Part shown: positions 52,795-56,536 of the stretch, in pieces
Numbering within the stretch: position 1 is the first letter of the stretch
Layout: each line of letters opens with the position of its first letter
NCBI GenBank assembly: GCA_017454105.1
Contig: JAFTDR010000248.1
Span: forward strand, 1-56,536
Direction: 5' to 3'
Origin: Desulfovibrionaceae bacterium
Lineage (GTDB): Bacteria; Desulfobacterota; Desulfovibrionia; Desulfovibrionales; Desulfovibrionaceae
Length of the DNA stretch: 56,536 bases
Translations under genes and position numbers: made by a program
Notes under the pieces: model-generated
What the model was told of the DNA's origin: nothing
Database searches by the model: none
Seen by the model: the letters and a program-made list of their open reading frames with translations, nothing else

Positions 52795-53424
52795 GTGGGT
52801 ATAAATCAGGAGTACGCGCTCTACCTTGCCTCGCAATCGCCAAGACGAAAAGAGATGCTCCAAGCCCTAGGCATTGAGTTTACTGTCCTTACGGGAAAGA
52901 GCGAGGAAAAAAAGCCTGGAGAGGGAGTGCGTCCCGAAGAATACACAAGTGACCTTGCGCGCGCAAAAGCCTGCGCAGTCCTTGACCTTCTGCCAAAAAG
53001 CCCTAAAAAGCAGCTTGTTCTCGCTGCCGACACAGTCGTTGTCACAGAGAGAGGGCACATCCTCGGCAAGCCCAAGGATGCAGACGACGCACTCGCAATG
53101 CTTGAAAGCCTGTGCGGCAGAACACACACTGTCACAACAGCCGTCTCAGTCCTCTCAAAGGAGAATCCCGAGCTCTCCTTCACGTTTGCAGACACCTGCA
53201 CTGTTCGATTCGGCTCATTTTCCCGCGAGATACTGGCTTGTTATGTGGCCACAGGAGAGCCAATGGACAAAGCAGGAGCCTACGCAGTCCAGGGGCAGGG
53301 AGCATTCCTTGTGAAAAGCCTCGCAGGCTCGTGGACAACCGTTGTGGGCCTTCCTCTTGAGCAGCTGGCAGCGAAACTCTGCGCTTTGGAGATTCTTCTC
53401 CCAAGAACAAACAAAAAAGCCTGA
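52795..53424 (+). CDS. maf: Maf-family nucleoside-triphosphate pyrophosphatase
   Basis: About 209 residues from a GTG at 52795, so normal length. Maf/YhdE enzymes hydrolyse non-canonical or bulk nucleotides (dTTP, UTP, m7GTP). The signature LYLASQSPRRKEML (near 10-23), the catalytic AADTVVV and the SWTTVVGLPLE C-terminus are present. The open frame extends upstream to 52570 through repeat-like DNA, so the start is uncertain; GAGAGGAAG lies 15 bases before the GTG. A strong terminator follows. Confidence 0.88.
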   Translation: MGINQEYALYLASQSPRRKEMLQALGIEFTVLTGKSEEKKPGEGVRPEEYTSDLARAKACAVLDLLPKSPKKQLVLAADTVVVTERGHILGKPKDADDALAMLESLCGRTHTVTTAVSVLSKENPELSFTFADTCTVRFGSFSREILACYVATGEPMDKAGAYAVQGQGAFLVKSLAGSWTTVVGLPLEQLAAKLCALEILLPRTNKKA

Positions 53425-53432
53425 TCCAACCA

Positions 53433-53463
53433 AGACCCTGGAGCATACCGGGGTCTTTTTTTT
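53433..53463 (+). terminator. Rho-independent terminator of maf
   Basis: GACCCTGG pairs with CCGGGGTC around a six-base loop, followed by eight T. It begins just after the maf stop. Confidence 0.93.
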
Positions 53464-53534
53464 GTGTCAGCCCACAGGTCATGAGCGACGCTAAGCGCGT
53501 ATGCAGGCTTCGTACCTCTTCCAGCCATACTCCA

Positions 53535-53631
53535 GCCAGAAACAAACTGACATTTTTGCGAGCGAAAGTCAGCACTCAAGTCTGGTATTTTCAACTCAAA
53601 CGTAACAACTTTTTTTTCTGACGCAGTATAC
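53535..53631 (+). repeat. Repeat family C, copy C2
   Basis: It begins CCAGAAACAAACTGACAT and ends CGCAGTATACAATTCG, about 80 percent identical by eye to C1 where compared. It lies between the maf terminator and direct repeat D1. Confidence 0.75.
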
Positions 53632-53640
53632 AATTCGAGA

Positions 53641-53730
53641 ATGAGTGCCGACCCCGCACTGCGAGAGTATCTGGCCTCTCCGCCATATACTTCTCAAGTC
53701 TCTTGCAATCAACCAGTAGAATCGTACTAG
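53641..53730 (+). repeat. Direct repeat D1 flanking the ATPase gene
   Basis: It shares ACTGCGAGAGTATCT, CTTTTGCAATCAACCAGTAG-like and GTACTA-G blocks with D2 (55617-55713), in the same orientation on the other side of the ATPase gene. Confidence 0.8.
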
Positions 53731-53786
53731 GTATTGTCGGCAAAAGCATCGCGAGCCTTCTGTGGGTACTGTGACAGGTAGGATGC

Positions 53787-53817
53787 AGGGCGCATTCCGC
53801 TATATACCCGTAAGCGG
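53787..53817 (+). repeat. Family A end fragment
   Basis: GGGCGCATTCCGCTATATAC followed by CCGTAAGCGG resembles the right end of copy A4 with one change in the terminal repeat (GTAAGCGG for GTGAGCGG). Confidence 0.5.
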
Positions 53818-53823
53818 GTGCTT

Positions 53824-55461
53824 TCAATCGAAAACACTTTCGATATTCGAAGATATATTTCTTAAAAATTCAGTCGCATTAACGCATTGCACCCCAGAAA
53901 TAATACCATTACCTCCATTATAAATTAGTTTTTTAGAAACTATTTTTCCAAATGCCTCTTCTATTTGATTTAAAATATCATCTTTCCGAAAATATTTTGT
54001 ATATTCAGATCTATACTCATCATTGTGTTTTACTTCCAAAAGAGAAATTTTCATCTCACTTGCTCTATTATCTACGATTGCAATATCAAATTCCGCTTCA
54101 TTTTGTTGCCATTCCACTTTAAAAATTGAACAACCCTTAGGAAGAAGCTCTGAAATATCAGCTATCAAGACATCTTCCATTATACGGCCCCGAGCATTTG
54201 CTCCTGCTATGCGATCAAATTCATTATATGCAATTTTAGCACCATGAACTCTCAAAACTTCCCAAATTGAGTCGAGAGCAAGTTGAACTTGAGCATATCG
54301 AATACCAATTTGCGTTTGTAGGATATGTGTGCGTTCTCTATATAAATTCTGATTTTTTCTGATTTCTGGATCTGCAGAAGCCATTAAATAAACTTTTGAC
54401 TCAGAAAAAACATCCATCTCTTTAAGATAAGAGTACAAAGCTTGAGATTCTTCCTTCGTGATTCTCGGTGAATTGTTATCAATATTTAATCTTTCAGCGA
54501 TATCATCCTTAATTTGTTTTGAATTATGTACTATTACACTTCTAACAAATGGAAATTTTGGTTGAAGAGATTCTCTGGCAGCAGTCACATCGTAAAATTT
54601 AAATGATTCATTCATGCTATTAATAGCAATAGGATAATTATGCAGCGTAATCATCCTCATAATAGCATTAGTTAGCACATTAGAATCGTATAAGCCCCTC
54701 AATACACCAAATTCCTTCCCCTCAACATGGCGGGCAATTGAATTTTGTAAATTGAGAGCAATTGCTGAATATGTATAAAAATCAACACTATTTATATCTT
54801 TAAATGAATGCATTCTCTGTACAGAAAGTGCAGTACTACTAGGAACGCCGTTTGAATCGAGAACTCCACCATAGCGCATGTAATCAAATAAATCATTATC
54901 TCTCTTTGACGAGGCAGATACAAGTCTACTCCATTCACCAAAGGGAATCCGGGTTGTTTTAATCTCCTCGTACCGCCCTTCTAAATATTTTAATTTCGCA
55001 AAATACATTGCCAAGGAATTAGTGCCAGTCAATACTAAATGACAGCCATAACTAGCTAATGTATCAGTTAATTCTTTGCAATATTCAGGGAAGTTCAAGG
55101 CAGCACTTGCTTCGTCAATAAAGAACCAACGAAAGCCTCGCTCATATAAAATTTGACATAAACAAGTAATATTATCAAATTGTAAATCACTCTCTTCAGA
55201 AATATTCATGCGGACAGCACGGGAAAAATCTTCAGCTGACAACAGGGCAATTCCCTGCTTTTGAAGGACGGTCTTTCCTGTTCGACGCAATCCTGACAGC
55301 AATAAAATTTTTCGAGTAGGATGAGATAAGTAGTCTTCTAAAATTTTAAAACAATCCCTATGAGGAAGTGTTGACTCGTACTCAATATCAAGTTTTAATT
55401 TACTACCAGTAAAAATTTCAATACCTGGAATACGCTCAATATCATCTATTTCAATATTCAT
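53824..55461 (-). CDS. AAA ATPase with C-terminal PD-(D/E)XK-like (DUF4143-type) domain
   Basis: 545 residues, AT-rich compared with the core genes. The Walker A motif GLRRTGKT spans residues 57-64, and Walker B with FFIDEA has Asp116 and Glu117. A helix-rich middle follows. The C-terminal third contains EFDIAIVDN and, further on, LLEVKHN, which fits the DUF4143 PD-(D/E)XK-like nuclease domain common in accessory ATPases. The function of the family is not established. It is flanked by direct repeats D1 and D2, which points to mobility or repeat-mediated gain. Confidence 0.8.
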   Translation of the reverse strand: MNIEIDDIERIPGIEIFTGSKLKLDIEYESTLPHRDCFKILEDYLSHPTRKILLLSGLRRTGKTVLQKQGIALLSAEDFSRAVRMNISEESDLQFDNITCLCQILYERGFRWFFIDEASAALNFPEYCKELTDTLASYGCHLVLTGTNSLAMYFAKLKYLEGRYEEIKTTRIPFGEWSRLVSASSKRDNDLFDYMRYGGVLDSNGVPSSTALSVQRMHSFKDINSVDFYTYSAIALNLQNSIARHVEGKEFGVLRGLYDSNVLTNAIMRMITLHNYPIAINSMNESFKFYDVTAARESLQPKFPFVRSVIVHNSKQIKDDIAERLNIDNNSPRITKEESQALYSYLKEMDVFSESKVYLMASADPEIRKNQNLYRERTHILQTQIGIRYAQVQLALDSIWEVLRVHGAKIAYNEFDRIAGANARGRIMEDVLIADISELLPKGCSIFKVEWQQNEAEFDIAIVDNRASEMKISLLEVKHNDEYRSEYTKYFRKDDILNQIEEAFGKIVSKKLIYNGGNGIISGVQCVNATEFLRNISSNIESVFD

Positions 55462-55897
55462 TTTTTAAAAAATCTCTAAAAATGTCTTTATATTTTCTAG
55501 GATATAAGAATTATTTAAATTGAATGTCCATAATAGATAGCGAAGCAAAAGCGTACTCAATGAGAAAACATTTCTTTTAACAAGTAAAACACGAAAAAGG
55601 AAAAGATGACTGCAATGAATGCCGACGCCACACTGCGAGAGTATCTGACCTCTTTGTCATAAACGCCCACAGTCTTTTGCAATCAACCAGTAGAACCGTA
55701 CTACGTGTATCCGCACAACGGTCAGCGGTATGCTGAGAGCTTATAGTTTTTCAAATCGTTTTATTGTCAAAAAACACATCTGTCGCGGGGCAATTCTTCG
55801 CTTGTGAGACCAGGAGGGCCACCGTAAATATGCACTCCCTCTATGTACAAATAAGGGGATACCAATCAAAAGAACACTCTATTGATAAAAAAACAAT
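55462..55897. other. AT-rich gap with direct repeat D2
   Basis: No gene is supported apart from repeat D2 (55617-55713). A short frame begins at 55606 within the repeat but stops after about 18 codons; it looks like the start of a lost gene shared with D1. Confidence 0.45.
55617..55713 (+). repeat. Direct repeat D2 flanking the ATPase gene
   Basis: Counterpart of D1: ACTGCGAGAGTATCT, then TCTTTTGCAATCAACCAGTA and CCGTACTACG. Both copies read in the plus direction. Confidence 0.8.
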
Positions 55898-56400
55898 CTA
55901 TGTATTAGGAATCTTAATATTTTTATCATTAGAGAAGAGTTTGTGATGCACATCCAGGGTTTGTTCACAAAGAATAGTCAAAAATTTATGAATTAATTCT
56001 GCATCTTTTTTTGTAAATCCAATCTCAAATTTAGGTTTCAAAGAAAGATTCGATACCTTGCGAATTTTTTCTTCATGCTCAGGTAAAAGGAATTCTTCAA
56101 GTTGCCCCGCATCAGAGAATGTCATCGTCAAATCATTTTCCTTAATCCAATCTTCAACCTCGGATACAGAATTTGGCATTTCATCCCAAGAAAAGAAAGA
56201 GAGTCCATTATCATAGATAGGGGCAGGACCTAAAATTTCACCCGTATTTGTATCATAAAGCATGCCGTAATTAAGCAAATGTCGATCTGTGTTGCCAATC
56301 AAATAGTCAAAGATCATCATATCATGAATTTGCTTGTCAGAAAAATATTCAGACAATCTATGCTGAAAAGACGACTCTCTAAAAAGCTCTTCACTTGTAT
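55898..56400 (-). pseudogene. HipA-like kinase, 5' end cut by a MITE-like copy
   Basis: The C-terminal half of a HipA-type Ser/Thr kinase. Catalytic loop FDYLIGNTDRHLLNYG and the DFG-like IYDNGLSFF are intact, followed by a helical C-lobe. Toward the 5' end the frame stays open to 56400, then enters repeat A4 and meets a TGA five codons into it. The usual N-lobe (ATP-binding part) must lie beyond the repeat or be lost. An internal start at 56356 would give 152 residues but lacks the N-lobe. The gene is very AT-rich. Whether the upstream half exists outside the window is unknown. Confidence 0.78.
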
Positions 56401-56536
56401 CCGCTCACGGGTCAACAGTACTATACGGTGTTTATACTTCTTCCAATAGAGTCATTGCCAAATAATCCGCATTCTACCGTTGGAGAGATAGCTTGAGAGT
56501 CGGCTGAAAGGCGCATTTCACTATCCCCCGTGAGCG
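56401..56536 (-). repeat. MITE-like repeat family A, copy A4 (last base beyond window)
   Basis: Read on the minus strand it begins CGCTCACGGGGGATAGTG, contains GAAATGCGC and GGTAGAATGCGGA blocks shared with A2, and ends ACCCGTGAGCGGATAC. It is about 136 bp and appears complete but for one base. It interrupts the HipA-like gene. Confidence 0.86.

Overview
The window looks like a chromosome segment of a sulfate-reducer relative (Desulfovibrionaceae or close Desulfobacterota). The evidence is gene content: the thrS-infC-rpmI-rplT-pheS-pheT-merR-rpe-tkt-pgk order, a PxxKW-type Cys-rich small protein, a rubredoxin with CX4C spacing, a RACo/BadF-type activase operon, and lnt-prfB-GGDEF-like-FlhG-dapA in one block. 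This assignment is inference from gene families and synteny recalled from memory; no search was run. The conserved genes look moderately GC-rich. They are interrupted by clearly AT-rich accessory genes and by decayed, repeat-filled intergenic DNA, which suggests a genome that is losing genes, possibly in a host-restricted lineage.

Layout. 1-1632: end of murJ and a YdjM-like membrane hydrolase, convergent. 1633-6401: an accessory and decay zone with an Rpn-family nuclease/transposase gene, a small gene broken by a MITE-like element, several repeat copies, a 58-residue small protein with a strong ribosome binding site, and a decayed tnpB. 6402-16322 (minus): MBL-fold hydrolase, Rsm22-like methyltransferase, RACo-like [2Fe-2S]/ASKHA protein, a 1398-residue BadF/DUF2229 activase, a SAM methyltransferase and a secreted SLT-like protein. 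16367-28411 (minus): pgk, tkt, an IS200-type tnpA, frameshifted rpe, merR, pheT, a small exported protein, pheS, rplT, rpmI, infC, thrS. 28550-28626: tRNA-Val. 28805-32608 (plus): mtaD, PxxKW protein, uvrC. 32874-34064 (minus): arginase-family protein and rubredoxin. 34775-50141 (mostly plus): M20 peptidase, mnmG, PilZ protein, CorC-like protein, lnt, prfB (programmed frameshift), degenerate GGDEF protein, flhG-like, dapA, mnmA, tatD (minus), uxs, GGDEF/EAL protein. 50356-53424: PHP hydrolase, Trm112-like protein, yfcE, maf. 53824-56536: an AT-rich ATPase gene between direct repeats, and a HipA-like kinase cut by a MITE-like copy at the window end.

The most unusual material is the repeat biology. 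Family A (137-173 bp, ends like GTATCCGCTCACGGG) and family B (about 70-105 bp, ends like CGTCACAATGATTCTTCCC) are both bounded by inverted repeats and look like MITEs. Family C (about 95 bp) and a direct-repeat pair D flanking the ATPase gene occur in the same neighbourhoods. Family A copies interrupt two AT-rich genes. Other points worth a second look are an IS200 transposase that appears to have lost both its HUH histidine and its catalytic tyrosine, an rpe gene frameshifted in a homopolymer, an infC that seems to start at AUA, and the small gene at 4100-4276.

Functionally, the housekeeping blocks cover translation (thrS, infC, rpmI, rplT, pheST, prfB, mnmG, mnmA, tRNA-Val), central carbon (pgk, tkt, rpe), envelope (murJ, lnt, uxs, SLT-like) and repair (uvrC). 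A c-di-GMP/motility theme links the PilZ protein, the degenerate GGDEF protein, the FlhG-like ATPase and the EAL protein.
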